Source: Selaginella moellendorffii
Taxonomy: Eukaryota > Streptophyta > Lycopodiopsida > Selaginellales > Selaginellaceae
Assembly (NCBI RefSeq): GCF_000143415.4
Contig: NW_003314320.1
Span: forward strand, 425,068 to 489,067
DNA length: 64,000 bases
Direction of reading: 5' to 3'
The notes below the pieces were generated by a model. That model did no database searches. It was given only the letters and a program-made list of their open reading frames with translations, and was not told the origin of the DNA. The translations under genes were made by a program, and so were the position numbers. Positions 1 to 13,328 of the stretch are shown here, one piece after another (the stretch's first letter is position 1; each line of letters begins with the position of its first letter).

Positions 1-591
1 GCCACCCAGGGAAGTGCTCAAGAGCAACTCCCACTCCCGAAAGGGAAACCAACTACGGTGCTCCCAGCTCATGTGGAGTGGTGCCCCACTTGAGTACCTT
101 GTGGCTCATTGGTCCTCGCCCTTCCTAGGGGCTTGGGCCTTCCCTTCGGGATGGAAGTGGGGGGTTAGAGGGGGGGTAGAGGTATCCATACTAGGCCGTT
201 AGGCCACGGTGTTTCGCCCCGATGTCCCGAAACAAGTGTTGCATCCAAGGCTTGGGATTTAGAGGGTCCCATGATCAAGTCTTGTTGTACCAAGGGGTGT
301 TAGGAACCTGGAGGCTTGGTGTGCTTGGCTGCTTGTGCCTGCGGGGAGTGTAGCCGAACCTTAAGTCCAGTCTAACCCGGGGAGGGGGATTGGGAGGGAT
401 TTGGGAATCCGTGGATGGAAGGCTAACTCTCCGTTGCTCATGCAGTGAGTAGCTGAAACCAAGTAGGACCAAGTAGGAGCTGGTATAATAGGCGAGAACC
501 TTGGCGAGGGAACTTAGCACAAGCCAAGGTAGTGTTGGTCGGATAGACGAGGTAAGCTTGCAAATTGGAAAGGAAAAATTTGTGGCTTACA
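1..591 (+). repeat. 3' part of a chromovirus-family LTR (left end outside window)
   Basis: This segment matches, with scattered substitutions and small indels, the 3' half of the 5' LTR at 57509-58655 (shared block from about 58076 to 58655). It ends with the same terminal CTTACA. After it the sequence continues as ATAATGTGTTGC, with no primer-binding site, so it is either a solo LTR or the 3' LTR of an element to the left. Short ORFs in it are fortuitous. Confidence 0.85.
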
Positions 592-2602
592 ATAATGTGT
601 TGCAATTTTAGCCCCAAACAATAAATTAAATTTAAAGGCATTAGCATACTCCTTCATGAGGCAGTCAACCGCTACAACATAAAGACTGTCGGAGGGATTG
701 GATAAGGAAAGAGATGAACAAAATGGAAACATAAAAGGAAGTAATAAGGAAACAAAAGTGATGGAAGCAAAGGTAGAAGCAGAGGGATGAAAAATAATAG
801 AAGTGAGAAAAAAAAAAAAAAAAAAGATAATATGAGACAAAGAAGAGAAGCGTCAAAGTCACATTTAACATAATTATGCCGCAATGAATATATACCAAGG
901 ATAAGGTCAAAAGTTTAATTTAGCACCACCTGCAATAACTACAACTCAAGCTTGAGATTACCCATACACACAACTAAGTCCACCTCATCCCCTACAAATG
1001 CATATGTATGGTTGTTGTTATGAAGAATGAAAACTGGCCTTGCCATACGATGCAAATATAAATAGCAATGTATGGCAACAGGCCGAACAATAGAAAATAA
1101 ACTCAAGCTTGTATCAACCAATATGGAAAGAATAATATGAGACCTTTTATTATAAAAATGAACTTGAAAAGTAAATACTAGATGAATTTGTGCCAAGTGA
1201 ACCCCTTGATAATACTCCCCAAAAAAAAATGGAGGGGTCATTGACTTACTTATGCAAGGTCCCTCCACTATTCGTGTGACTCTTCATTTTTGGGAAACAT
1301 CTCAATGTCTAGACTTCCCACTGCAGCAACACTAACAAAACATTATTAACTCTAAGGTCTCCACCCACGAAATGGGGGTGCCAATCCAGAAAATATTAAC
1401 AACATCGATAAGTATGATCAACTTTATCACATGCCCAATAGTAGATATCACGGTTACAACTATGTCTTTGCCTTTATCCTTGAACTTAGGTAGCAACACT
1501 ATCAACCTCCATTAGAACAAGACCATCTCGCACAAGAAGTGGAGCTAAAGTAAGTGGAATGAAAACTGGAAGAAGTGACATTTTATAATGTTATGCCAAG
1601 CGAAGAACATCATCAAGGGTGGCTGGAGCAATTGCATACACAAGTTTTACAAGATCTTGATGAAATTCTAGCGACAACATTCCCAACTTGATTTGCTCCA
1701 ACATATTTGGCTCCACAAAAAATAAGAGGCTGAAAGGCATCATCACAATTATCAGTATATTCAAATGTGCTTTTGAGGATGTCTGAGAAAATGCTCCAAT
1801 CCTCATTAGTAGCTACACTCAAACCATTGTACCATTGTAGTGCCGTTCCTTAGGGACACGTGGGAAACTCATATAAACACTAAGCATCATCCCAAGAATG
1901 ATATGTGGCAATCACTATAAAGTGATTAAACGAATGGTACACATCATTTTATATTATATATAATTAATATTACACAATTATTTAACCTTTCTATTTTTAA
2001 TATTTTATAATTAAATAAAATTACTTAAATATAATTATGAGATCCAAGTGTACTACTACGATGCTATATACTAATATTAGCATAGTGGGATTTTGGTAGC
2101 TATCGAATGAGTTTCAATTTGGACCACTTGCTCCTGTATATAAACTAGGGTTTTTGGGCTAATTGATATACATATTTTTGTATTCTCTTTCCATATTCAA
2201 TACACTCTCATTGGTGGAGATGAGGGGCAGCTTTAATTGTCCCTGAGGAGTGCTAGGATTTGGGATTTTAATTTAAATCTAATATTTCTCATAATAAATT
2301 ATTATCTCTAAACATGTTTGAAGCATTATATACTTCATTTAATGCCTACTATTTTCTTATAACTTCTCTTAACGTCTTCTCTTTTGCTCTTTCTTTTTCG
2401 TTCATCTTCATGGTAAAGTAATAGCCTCTTCCTCCTTTGATTCTAGAGCAGCAATTGATGCAATTATTCCATGCTATGTAATTGTAGTTAAACAATCAAA
2501 CTCATTTGATAGCAACATTTATGGCACATGGTATAGCTCCTCTTACTCTTGTTGCCAATCCTTGCATCTAATAGGAGTTATTCCATAGTAAGGTTTATAA
2601 AT
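592..2602. other. AT-rich intergenic DNA, no gene recognised
   Basis: Only short open frames without recognisable domains are present. There are scattered poly-A/T tracts. It is most likely decayed transposon-derived or unconstrained sequence. Confidence 0.6.
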
Positions 2603-2656
2603 ACATATACATACATATATATATATACATATACATACATATATATACATATACAT

Positions 2657-2748
<92 letters not shown>
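2603..2748. repeat. (TA)n microsatellite with TACATA interruptions
   Basis: The tract starts with ACATATAC-type units and becomes an uninterrupted TA dinucleotide run from about 2665 to 2748. The apparent ORF across it (Tyr-Ile repeats) is a by-product of the repeat. Confidence 0.97.
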
Positions 2749-2751
<3 letters not shown>

Positions 2752-5526
2752 CCTAGATAATTATAGCTAATTATAACCCTATAACATGTGGACCGTCTAT
2801 TTGAAATTGAATCTAGGATCTAAAACCCAATTAATCTACTTATTGCTATATCCTGAGCACTCATATTGATGGAAGTGAGGGGCACTCTTATTTATCTTTG
2901 AAGGGTAAAATTTTTTGGCAATGCTTTACTCTAGTATTTGGGATGATGCTTTTTGTTCTTATTTCTTCATTCTTTTTTTAATCTAGATCTGTATTATCAT
3001 TTTGCAAAATAAAATTTTTTAATTATTGAGGTTTACTCTTTCTTTTAATCTTTATTGCATTCTCTTTTTCTACTATACCACACTGTTATTGATCAAGGAG
3101 TATGGCATTTGAGGTTATTGATGCTACTCCAATAGATTAAACTTTTGGTCCTATAGGTTGTGATCATATTAATGCTGTAGCCATTTTTAATGTGGTTTTG
3201 TCTCCAACATCCATAAGACATGATTACATGGCTTGTTTTATTCTCAATGTTTTGTTATCTCCTATTAATGTGGAGTGTGATTGTGACATCTATTAACAAG
3301 TTGTGGATAATGCAATCTGATTCTTGAAGAATGTTTAAGGATTGAGTTTATGGGAAGACAATGTGTACAAGATCAAATGATTATGATGAGGAACTTGATT
3401 ATTATAAAGATAACTTTGGAGACAAAGAGATTTCATGGGATAGGTGTCAATCTTTCAATTTACCATTTAATTCTTTTTTTTACCTTTTTCTTTTTCCCAA
3501 CTTATTTCTTGGCCTAAGTTACCTTCTTGTGTTTTTAGTGTTTTCTTTTTTTGTTACATTAATCATTTGTGACTCTTATGATTCTCATTTTTTGGTCTAG
3601 TGTTAGGTTGAGTGTTTTATATCCTCATCATACTAATCTAAATATTAAGTATATGCATGAAGTTAAAAATCTTGCTTTTATTTGTTGGCAAAGTTTTTGA
3701 ACAATTCTAGTGTTAAGTATTCCTTTGTTCCAAAAGTTAAGTCACTTTGGCCAAAGTTTCAAATTGAATACGTATCCCCGCTTATAAGTATTGTTTAAAG
3801 ATTTTACTTTACTATTGCTATTAAAGAGTTTATATGTTTTCTTGAGAGTGTAGTCATTTTTATTGATTTTCCCATCTCAAATATTGAGTTATAGTAGTGA
3901 TTTTTTTACTAATATTGTGATGGCTGAAATATTTTATAGAAAATCCTCAATTTCCAAACTTTGGGCATATGTTTTTCTTTTAATTTCCCCATTTTAGCAT
4001 TATTAACTACTTTCTTTTCTTTACCTTGATGCTTCAAACTTTTTTTCCTTTGGAGAAGGGGGTAGAGAGGATGAATAAAAGTTCAGTTGTAATGATGAAG
4101 TGAGGATAAATGAATACAATAGTGGAATAAAGACACATGATATAGATTATAGAGTGAAGTCAGACATAACAAGTTCAAACAAAACATTTGGCTCTAATGT
4201 AGTAAAGCTAAATAAATGTGATTGTGGAGTAAGCCCAAACATAAATGGCAAAGTGAGGATGAGTATAACAAATTTGAATAAAGCTAGTATTTCAAAACTT
4301 TTTTTTTTTTTTTTGAGGAAGGAAGAAGAAATATGTAAAGGATGAATAGAGTGAGTCCAACCTTCCATATGCAGTGCCAGACAAAGACAATGGTTATGAG
4401 TCTAAATTAACATAAGTCCTAGATATTAATAGAAAAGGAAGATATAAAAGTAGGTTTTGCTTATAATCGTGAGTCCGAGTTAATAGTGGTTTTGGAGGAT
4501 TGTCAACAAGTAGATTAAAAAATGGAATATATTATTTGTTGTAATGGTGTGTTATAAATTATAGTGGCTCTTAAAGTCCTTTATTTTTGTTCAAAGTTAT
4601 AGCTTTGTGGTTGGTTTAAACATTTGGCAGTTGGATATGGAGTTACAATTGATTCATTAAAATTCCGTAGTTGATTGATATTTGTGCCATGGCTTTAAAT
4701 TTTGTTTTAGTCATGGTTATTAATAAGTTTGTTGATGGTTTTGTGCTTCATATTCTTGTAGTAGTGCAGATATTCCACCTAACTTATTATCATCAACTTC
4801 TTATCTTCTGAAGGGGAGTATGGTGTAATATTTGTAAAAATATACATGTATATACATATATTACCATAGCTAAGTAATACATTAATTATAATACTATAGC
4901 ATATAGACCGTCCATTTGGGATTGAATTTGTATATATTAAATTGTATTTCAAACTCTTATAAAGTTAACTGTCCAATATTAAAAATATTTTAGACTATAG
5001 TAACAGCTGGTTTAATTTTTATTTGAAACTAACTTTTAAATTATAAACATGTATATAAATTATAAATACAAGATTAATATAATGAATAATAACTGTGAGA
5101 TCGTAGAATATTCTAGAATATCCAGCATATATCTTTATTTTGCCATATAACGGGAAAAATATTTAAAAAATTGTGCCTTGTCAGTATTTCACTTTATCAA
5201 TCGAACATTCCCCTCTATTTCGTTCAATTGGCTCCAGTCTACATGCCAAAACGTACACCAAGCTTTTTCCTAGGTGGTCCTCGACAGCCTTAACTCCTTA
5301 CAATGACTGCAAAAAGGTAGCTGACGCTTGGAGCCAAATCTTCACGAGAATACTGATATCTCAAATAATTTCAGTTCATGACATAGATATGGCAATGGAT
5401 GGACAAGCTCGTTACAAAGAAAACAGAAAGTTCCTGTTCTCCACCTCCAAGTTTTATCTCTTCTACTCCAATGTGAATCAAAAGCGGAATAACATACATA
5501 TATATTACACTCCTCAATGGAAGAAC
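2749..5526. other. AT-rich decayed DNA with a short direct repeat
   Basis: No convincing gene is seen. Two blocks, about 2767-2814 and 4881-4929, are diverged direct copies (both contain GACCGTC followed by ATTTG and ATTGAAT), each preceded by TA/ACATA-rich sequence. Just left of the second copy there is a purine run (GAAGGGGAG) followed by TATGGTGTAATATT, which could be a polypurine tract next to an LTR start. This would make the block a relic LTR element, but no retroelement protein can be read with confidence. Confidence 0.45.
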
Positions 5527-6177
5527 TCACTTCTTTGGAACAAATGGAGCCTTGAGCTTGTCCACGACATTGGTACCCACAAACAGAGTCTTGGAGAGCA
5601 CGCCGTCTGGGATGCCACTGCCCAGCAGCGCGTTCGCAACGAGCTGGAATCCGGGCGACTGGCTGCTCAAGCTCGCAAACGCCAAAGCCGTGGAATTCCC
5701 GGCATTCACCTGGAAGTGGATGAGCCCCTTCGGAAACGCCATCACCTCGCCCTTGTTGACCGTAGCGGCATACAACTTGTTGTCCGTGGTGATGAACCCG
5801 GCGTAGATGGTTCCCTCGAGGACGTGGAAGAGCTCGGACGCGCGCGGGTGCGTGTGTGGCGGGACGAGGCCTCCCTTGGCGAAATCCAGGCGCGCGATGG
5901 ACAGGCCGAGGGTGTTGAGAGCCGGGAAGGCCTGGACGACCCCAAACACGGCCCCCAGGCCATTGGCGTTGTTGGTGCTGGCCGGGGTGGCGAGGCCCTT
6001 GAAGACGAAGTCGGCCGCGCTGGGAGGGGATGTCTTGCAAGGGTATCCATTGACGGAGAGCTTGGATTTGAGGTCGGCGACGCAGGTGTCCTGCAGGGGA
6101 TCACTATCGTAGGCATTTGTGGTGCTGGGCGAGAATGCAAGTGCTACGAGGAGGAGCATCACTGCTGCTGCTGCCAT
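5527..6177 (-). CDS. germin-like protein (cupin, secreted)
   Basis: A 216-residue single-exon protein, the usual length for germin-like proteins. Residues 1-22 form a signal peptide (hydrophobic MLLLVALAF core), so the product is probably apoplastic. Cys32 and Cys47 are placed like the conserved N-terminal disulfide. Germin box 1 reads PPHTHPRASE, giving metal ligands His108, His110 and Glu115; box 2 reads FPKGLIHFQVN, giving His154. Together these are the complete cupin Mn-binding set. Family members are oligomeric and may have oxalate oxidase or superoxide dismutase activity; which applies here cannot be read from sequence. The start was chosen at 6177 because the longer open frame upstream lacks a signal peptide and the cupin family starts here. 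Confidence 0.95.
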   Translation of the reverse strand: MAAAAVMLLLVALAFSPSTTNAYDSDPLQDTCVADLKSKLSVNGYPCKTSPPSAADFVFKGLATPASTNNANGLGAVFGVVQAFPALNTLGLSIARLDFAKGGLVPPHTHPRASELFHVLEGTIYAGFITTDNKLYAATVNKGEVMAFPKGLIHFQVNAGNSTALAFASLSSQSPGFQLVANALLGSGIPDGVLSKTLFVGTNVVDKLKAPFVPKK

Positions 6178-6712
6178 TGCGACTGGAGTTGGAGCGGAGG
6201 AGGATATTTGGAGAGGAGAGATGGCGCGTGAATTTCTTTCGGAGTTGGGGACTGGGGATTGGGAGGAGAGTAGCCTCCAAAGGTCTTGGTTGTGGTGGTA
6301 TATAACTTGGACGCGGGGATACGAAGGATATGCGACGCGCGGGAGCTTTCGTAGCCAGCTTGTAAACGGGACCCACAGGATAAAGTAGACCTCTAGGTGT
6401 TCACACTGCAAAATTTTAAAAGGCTAAAACTTCTTAGGTTTACCATTTTTGTTAATTTAGGTTAGCATGAATGACATAGAAGTACAATATTTCAAAAATA
6501 TATTATAAAAGATTTCTTTAATCGAACGGTTGTGATCTTCTACTTTTAAACTTCACTAATTATATTAAAACGACAATTTAACATTAAAACCTAGAAAGAA
6601 ATCGTGCAAGCCATTTGCTTTCTACTTTTCTAGAGTAAAATGGTGGGGTGATTATACAAATTTTTGGAGGGCCTTATTTCGCCTCGAGCTCTCTCTCATC
6701 CATTCTCGATCT
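6178..6712. other. intergenic: germin-like promoter side and PDS5 3' side
   Basis: About 530 bp between two minus-strand genes. It should contain the germin-like 5' region and the PDS5 3' UTR. No further gene or RNA is recognised. Confidence 0.5.
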
Positions 6713-9700
6713 CTACACAGCGGCCGCAACCTTGTCCTGCTGCTGCCGATCGTGTTTCTTCATTCGCCTGCGGTAAGAATCCTAGAGACACGCGAGAAAA
6801 GAGATCATAACAATCGTGAGCTAGGAAATATTTAGCGATCTTACAAGAGGCTCGTCATCATCCGTGTCTCCCAACGCATCCCTTTGTGAACTCTCGGCTT
6901 CCGCAGTCCCATTTACTGCTGCTGCGTTGCTCCCATTCACTACACAGTCCAGCCCGGTGTTAAAAACAAAGGGCGAGTAGAAAAATCCCACCTTTTGGTC
7001 TTTTCTCGTTCTCAGATTGGTGGTGTTCGTCGTCACTATCACGCGTCCGTTTCTTGCCCTTCGGTTTCCTGCGAAATGCCAGACGATGAGAAACTCTTAA
7101 CGATCAACACGCGGCTTTACTTCTGGGAGCTCCCTTCGCTCGTCCTCTTCTTCGCCTTCGCTTGCCTGTAGTTAAAAGCACACGGTTAGCTTTTCACAGC
7201 GCATGGAAACGTCTACATACTCCCTAGGTGGCGGCGATGGAGAGGTGTCCTACAAGAGAAAAAACAAAAGCAATTAAGAAAAAAAATCGTTAGTCATTCC
7301 CGAACGGAACCAAAATCATGCGTACCTCCTTCTCCTTCCCATCTACGTAATGCCAACGCTCTTTACTCATATCCAGCGTCTCTCTATCACCATCGTCATA
7401 GGACACCTACATACGAACGAGAGAAAAGTTAGCCATGGTGAATCTCCTTTAATCACTTACGTGGTGTCTCTTTCTTTTCGCATCATACGACTTCACAACT
7501 CCACGGTAATACCTGAATACGATCCATAAGCATTACAGGACATCAACTTCGCCTAACTTACTTCTTATCGTCTGGCCACCACACCTTGACCCTTCGGCCT
7601 AGATGGGGTTCGGGTTCTTTTTCCTCGCTTTCACTTTTGCCGGGCTATTGATAAGTTACATGTCAAGTCAAGCTATCCCTTGTAAAAGGAAAGTACCTTA
7701 TGAGAAGCTTGCTTTTTCCGTTTCGTAGTGCTAGCACCATCGTCCTGAGTTTTTAAGTTCATAAAACCCACAGATAGAACAACGACTTCACTATTTACCT
7801 TCTGTTTCTCCTTCTCTTTTTCCTTCTTGGCAATAGACTTCGGAGTCTGGCCTTTGGCATCCGCAGATGTAGCAGGAGAGTCTACCTCCACCTTCTGCTT
7901 TTTGGCTGGCCTCCCTCTCTTCTTCTGTCCAGGAGTGTCTTCCTGTTGCTTTTCTTTACTTGGCCTTCCCCGTTTTCTCTTGGGAGCATCATCACCGTCG
8001 TCTTCTGACATGCTTTCCGCTTCCTTCTCCTTACCTTTGCGGGCCGGAGTCTTTCCTTTACCCTTCTTAGTTTCAGCAGGACCGCTTTTCCGTGGTAAGG
8101 GATCCTCATCCTCGTCGTCATCTGATCCTTCTGCTCTTTTCTGTCCCCGCTGGTTTTCCAAACATGAAAAAGAGCCATGAGATGCTGTAAAGAACAATCG
8201 AAGTTTTAACCTGAGCTCCTTTGGGCATTGAAGATCGAAAACGATTCAGTACAGTCGATGTCAAGGCCGACGGCATATTGCTGCCATCCTCCTGTTAGAA
8301 GTATAGAGCAATTGATAAGTAATCACAAAAACCGCTTGTACCAACCTTTAAGCTGTCTTCATCAACGGGTTTATACAGGTTTGAAGGCAGACGTACATCT
8401 CCCTTGTAAGGCTCCGGTGAACGTTTCGACAGGTCCTTCGCTATGTGGAGACCGATGTCGCAAAGAGCGTACAGGTTCTACATAACATTTGCAAGTAATC
8501 TCTATCAGTGAATATGCAATGACGCGAATACCTGAGTCGCCGCTGGAACATTTGCATCCTCCGTGTTTTTTATACGACGAAATATTTCCAGAACCGCAGC
8601 CAAATTATTTTCTTCTCTTTTCACATCCGTCTCTTGCCCAAGCAATGCATGAATGTACGAGTAAATCTGCCTGCAGCTTGGTGTGAGAAGTCAACACACT
8701 GATTATCAAACCATACTTGTAGAAAGGTTCATATGGAGCGGTCTCAGACGAGGACAGATCCGGAAATTGTGGATGATGAGCGAGAACGTGAATCAAGGAC
8801 GTCAAGTGGTATTCTGGATGGACGTTTAAACCTTCACTGCTCTTGAGACGAGCGACATTGCGACGAGTATTGTCGATAAAGTCAGTCATGTAACGTTGAG
8901 CCTACAAACAAGAATTCAAAAGCCTATAAAATATTTATGTTACACATTACCTCCTGTACGATATCTTTTCTTGAATCCACCGAGTACAAAGGATACACGA
9001 TGGCGTATTTGTGAGGCAAACGTTGAAGTTTCAAGTACTGATGGGTTTTCAGCAAAAACTTCTGGCGTACATCAAAAACTGGATCCTGTGGCAATGACAG
9101 TGAGTAAGGTGATAGCCAATCAGAAATTTACCTGCGCTGTCATCATTATAAACCGAGAAGTGGCAGCAGGGATTTCTTTGTCCCAGATTCGAGAAAGACG
9201 CAAAAAAGCCTTAGCAGCTGCAAGCCGCATGTGTGCCTTATCAATGTCACTGAAAAAAATAATAGAATTAGCAGCCAAAGAAAAGCGCTTCGTGCAGTAA
9301 ACCTCGACTTCGACTCCTCGTTGATTGATCCGAATCTAAGAAGATTCAACAAAACCGGTTGGATAGTTTTTAACGAGCTTTGACGCAAATTTGCATCTTT
9401 ATTTGGGAGGTAGCTTTTAATCAAAACCTTGAGACCATATATCTGCGAATTAAGATAAAACACTTAGGAAACGACAATCTACGTAAAAATATAATACGCA
9501 CCTTCAGCATGCATTCCTCACTCCTGCTGTCCCAATCTGATTTAGTTGAATCCTACAATGAGAAATATTAGAAAACGGGCACAACAAAAATATCGCTAAA
9601 ACTTAGGACCTCGGACCGTTCTCTTGGAAGTAGATCTTTTAAAACATATTGAACGACGTCGGACTCCCTAGTCTCAAACACCGGCATTGCAGTTTGAGCT

Positions 9701-12700
9701 ATACAACCCAAAGACTGTAAAACAGTTGGAAGATGCGCTTTACTCTCCATGGCTTTTAATAGATGCTAAAAATAAAGAGAATTAGAAAAACAAAATGTTA
9801 CCGATCGAAGCTACATACCCCATACAGAACCGATAACGCTTTAAGCCCAGCATCCGATGACAAAGCCGTAATGGCAGATATTGCATTCTTGGCAAGCTCA
9901 CGTGTTCCCTCCAAGCAAAACGTCTCGAGAGTCAAATCAATGGAACTGCAAACAAAATGAATTCCAAAATCTATCTGACTGAACCTTACCTTCTGGAGTC
10001 CACGATTTTCTCCCGCAAGCAGTGACCGGATCTGGAAATAATTTGAAGTGCAGCGTTCTTAACGGCATCATCCTCGCTGTCTTTAAGAAGATTGAAAATC
10101 TTATCTTGGACACCGTCCATCAGTTCAGGAAAATATCGGGAAAAAACCTGTATATAACTCAAGCAAGTTAGACAAAACAATGAAAATAAATTCTCAAATA
10201 AAGACTTTACCAGAAGCAAATTCATGCACGAAGAAACAGCATTTTTGTTTCCAGAATCTTTGAAAGTCTCATACTCGTCTAATACTGCGGCAACGTGCTC
10301 TCTTCCGAATAGTAAAAACGAACATCGTACTGCCAGAAGCCGCAGGAATTCATATTGTGGATGCTTGACACCGATTGTGCTCAGTAAATCATCCTACAGA
10401 CAGAAACCAGATCATCAGAACGGGACTAATAGCTTACTTTCGCCTTACGCAGATAGAGCGTGAAACACTATATGGTGTACTTGGCTCCAGCAAGGTCAGC
10501 AATCTCTTAAAAATCGAATTATCCTTCATCTGATGAAGTTTTGCAAGACTTTCCTCTGCCTTTTCATCAAACGTCTCTGCCATAGATTTGAAGCGGTCCT
10601 GCAATTTCTTTTCGAGCTCAGAAGAGTTTTCCTCCTAAAACCACGAAGCTCCGTCAGAACATTAGATAAAGGTAGAAACTAGTACCTTCAAATCCTGACG
10701 TAGATGCAAGTATTCCTTCATTTCCAGCTGAAACCTACAAAGAGAAATCGGCCACTTTGTGAAAACTGCAAGAGAAAAACGAAAAAAAGCGTACCTTTGC
10801 TTCGCACTGAGAACCCGTTCCAAACCTTTGACATCGTTACCCTCAAACTGAGAAAACATCGCAATCCAATGCTTCGTTCTCTCACTGACTGGAAGTTCAG
10901 GTAAAAAAAGTTCTTCACTAAAAGCTAATTCAATGCCATGAGGTCTGCGGGAAATAATTGGATGAAAAGGAAACCGATGCGAAAGAGAAAACAAGCAGGA
11001 AAAATACCTGAACTCCTTGAGATTTACGCACTTCAAAATTTTAATGGGAATCCACTCAAGCTTTTCAGATTCCGGAGTACCACAGTGTGTAGCGTAGACA
11101 TTGGTAAGTTTCTGCATAGCCAAATTCCTAGTGCCTGCCTGCATGACATCGTATTAGCTTTTGAACTTTGAGACTATAAATACCTTTGTATCTCGCAGCC
11201 TATCTGCAACCGTGTGAAGTACTTTCATTGGGACAGATTCAAGATTTGTTTTGGCGATATCACAGATCACTGTCACAGCTTTCATCCTTCCTTGATCATG
11301 GGTATCTTGTACTCTATCCTCCAGTTTTTCTGCAAAGAGAAACAGGTAAATACAGAAATATTGCGAGAATTAGTGTTTCACCTATGATCTCCTTAGCATC
11401 CGCACCAAGAGAGTCAAAGCAATCCCTTGCAGACTGCATTGTTGCCACTCTTACGTTCAGAGACTTGTCAGTGATTCTCTTGATGAACTCTGAAACAAGC
11501 TGTTTGTCGACAGCCTGACCCTGGGAGCTAAAAACTCTTCCAAGAAGTTCAACTGTCTTCACTCGTATAGTTTCATCCCCGTTCTGCATAAAAATGAAAT
11601 CGAATCATTAACGTTATACAAGTGCAATATGACATACCACAAGACCTTCGACAATGGTCGGTGCATATGCCAGGAACATCTTGGGAGCGCAGCGATGGAT
11701 TTCAAATAGGACTTCGTAGTAATTTTGTTGTAACCAAGGATCAGCTGATTGCTCATGAACTGTATTCAGCAGTCCAATCACATTAGGCTCCAGTTCTTGT
11801 GCATTTTCTCGAATAACTTCCGAAGCCACCTTGCTCGCAGCGGCCGATGTCTGTAGACATGAAGTTTGAGAAATTTCAAATTATAAAACAACGAAAATTG
11901 TCGTTTACCTTTTTGCTCTTCACGAGATTTGAAACAATCTCCATTACCAAAGGCCTCGGGTAGTTATCACTGTCCTTCACGAGCAAGGCCATGATGTTCA
12001 GCATCGCGCTAAGGATATTAGACGGATGATCATCCCTGAGAACGAGCGATAAATTTGCCTCGCAGAAAAGAAAGAAAAACAAACCTGGCTTCCTGAAAGA
12101 GAGTTTTGAACATATCCAGAATCACATCGTCGCAATTGTCAATATCCAGCAATAGCAGACAGGACTTGATGGCAGACACCGTCTCCAGTATGTGTACCCG
12201 TTTTTGGTATAATGGGCTTTGCATGTCACTGAGTCCTTTGAACGTGTTGACAATGAGCTCAAACAGATCCTGGAAAAAGAAAAAGGAAACACATGAGATA
12301 TGTAGCTCTCAAGGCACAACAAGCTCAAATACCTTAAGGACATCATCGTTGTAAGGAAGATCAGGAGCCTCAATTCTCAAAATCTCGCTAGCGCATGTCG
12401 CCACAAACAATTTCACCTCCTTATCCTTGTGATGTAGCAGCTCCGCTCTCACCAGCGCATCCTTGCAAGGAGCCAGAGCCCGCCGCGTCTCCTCTGAGGC
12501 GGATTGATCGACATTAGGCAGCAGCGCCGAGAGTTGCTGCAAGGGACGCACGGAATTTCGTGAGCGACGCCCGCGCTAGACCTAAAACCCAGCAAGAAGG
12601 CCGCCGCCGGCGCGGAGCAAGAGCACTCACCTTGAGAAGCTTGAGCAGCGCATCCTTGGAAGAGGGAAGCTGGAGCTCGCCGAGCCTCTTCCCCAATTGA

Positions 12701-12732
12701 ACGATCTTTTTCGTGTCCACTGTGGCCGCCAT
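6713..12732 (-). CDS. PDS5: sister-chromatid cohesion regulator PDS5-like (many exons)
   Basis: A gene of more than 20 short exons. It starts at 12732 (MAATVDTKKIVQLGKRLGEL), exon 1 ends at 12631 and exon 2 is 12333-12536, both in phase. The long N-terminal part is helical HEAT-type repeat with PDS5 signatures such as ASEILRIEAPDLPYNDDVLK and QSPLYQKRVHILETV. The C-terminal third has a charged linker with two AT-hook cores (KRGRPSK, KRGRPAK; about 7890-7990) and then a Tudor-like domain (RRVKVWWPDDKK, YYRGVVKSYDA, VSYDDGDRETL; about 7340-7610). The last exon is probably 6713-6781, joined to an exon ending at 6845, with TAG at 6713. Plant and animal PDS5 proteins bind cohesin in the nucleus and act in cohesion and DNA repair. 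Not all internal exons were fixed. Confidence 0.9.
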
Positions 12733-13328
12733 ACCTCACCGAAAATGCGCGCGCGGCGCGCCCCCCGTCCCGGCTGCTCGCTGGAGCGCCCTCACAGCCG
12801 CTCCATCAACCCTAATATGACTTCTTCCCACCACTGCGCAAACCCTCGTCTTTCTTCGCTTCCTTGTTTTATCAAAAATGGGAAACCGTCACGCCCCGTC
12901 ATTTATTTCAAATCGCCCGTCATTTTAATTGGCCCATCCGTACATGGCGGGAAGCGGGAAGGCCGTGTCCAAATGGCCACAGCATTCTAGTTACCCGCCG
13001 ATCGAGTTTTGAGGTCATACTGTCTGCCGTACAAAAGCGTCCAGTCTAAATCCCACGTCAGATTTTTCTTAAAATGGATGATTGAGAGAACCCTGCCCAC
13101 GGACGGTCCAGATGTGCCGATCTTCGCGGTTTCAAAATTAACGGGCTAGATTTGCCAGGTCACAGTTAGCGTCAGGCATGAAATCTCGCTTGGCGGTGGC
13201 GATGGCGATGGAGCGCGATCGGCAATGACGGTGAGTCGGGGATCGCGCGTTTCAGATCTTCCGATGGCTTCTCCGGAGTAGGCAATGCGCCGGTAGGGTT
13301 TTCCAAAATGTGAGCGCCGCAATCTCCA
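12733..13328. promoter_or_regulatory. shared 5' region of divergent PDS5 and H+-ATPase genes
   Basis: About 600 bp separates two divergent start codons, so it must hold both promoters and 5' UTRs. The part near 13180-13320 is GC-rich and may be the H+-ATPase leader. No specific element is asserted. Confidence 0.6.

Noticed and set aside
2549..2770. An open frame of Tyr-Ile/Ile-Tyr repeats
   Set aside because: It is a translation of the (TA)n microsatellite.
5173..6231. A 352-codon plus-strand open frame opposite the germin-like gene
   Set aside because: It is the antisense of a complete cupin gene with signal peptide and all metal ligands; the plus-strand product has no recognisable domain.
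12449..12739. Open frame on the minus strand running through PDS5 exons 1-2
   Set aside because: It reads through the first intron in a shifted frame; the in-phase exons 12631-12732 and 12333-12536 explain the sequence.
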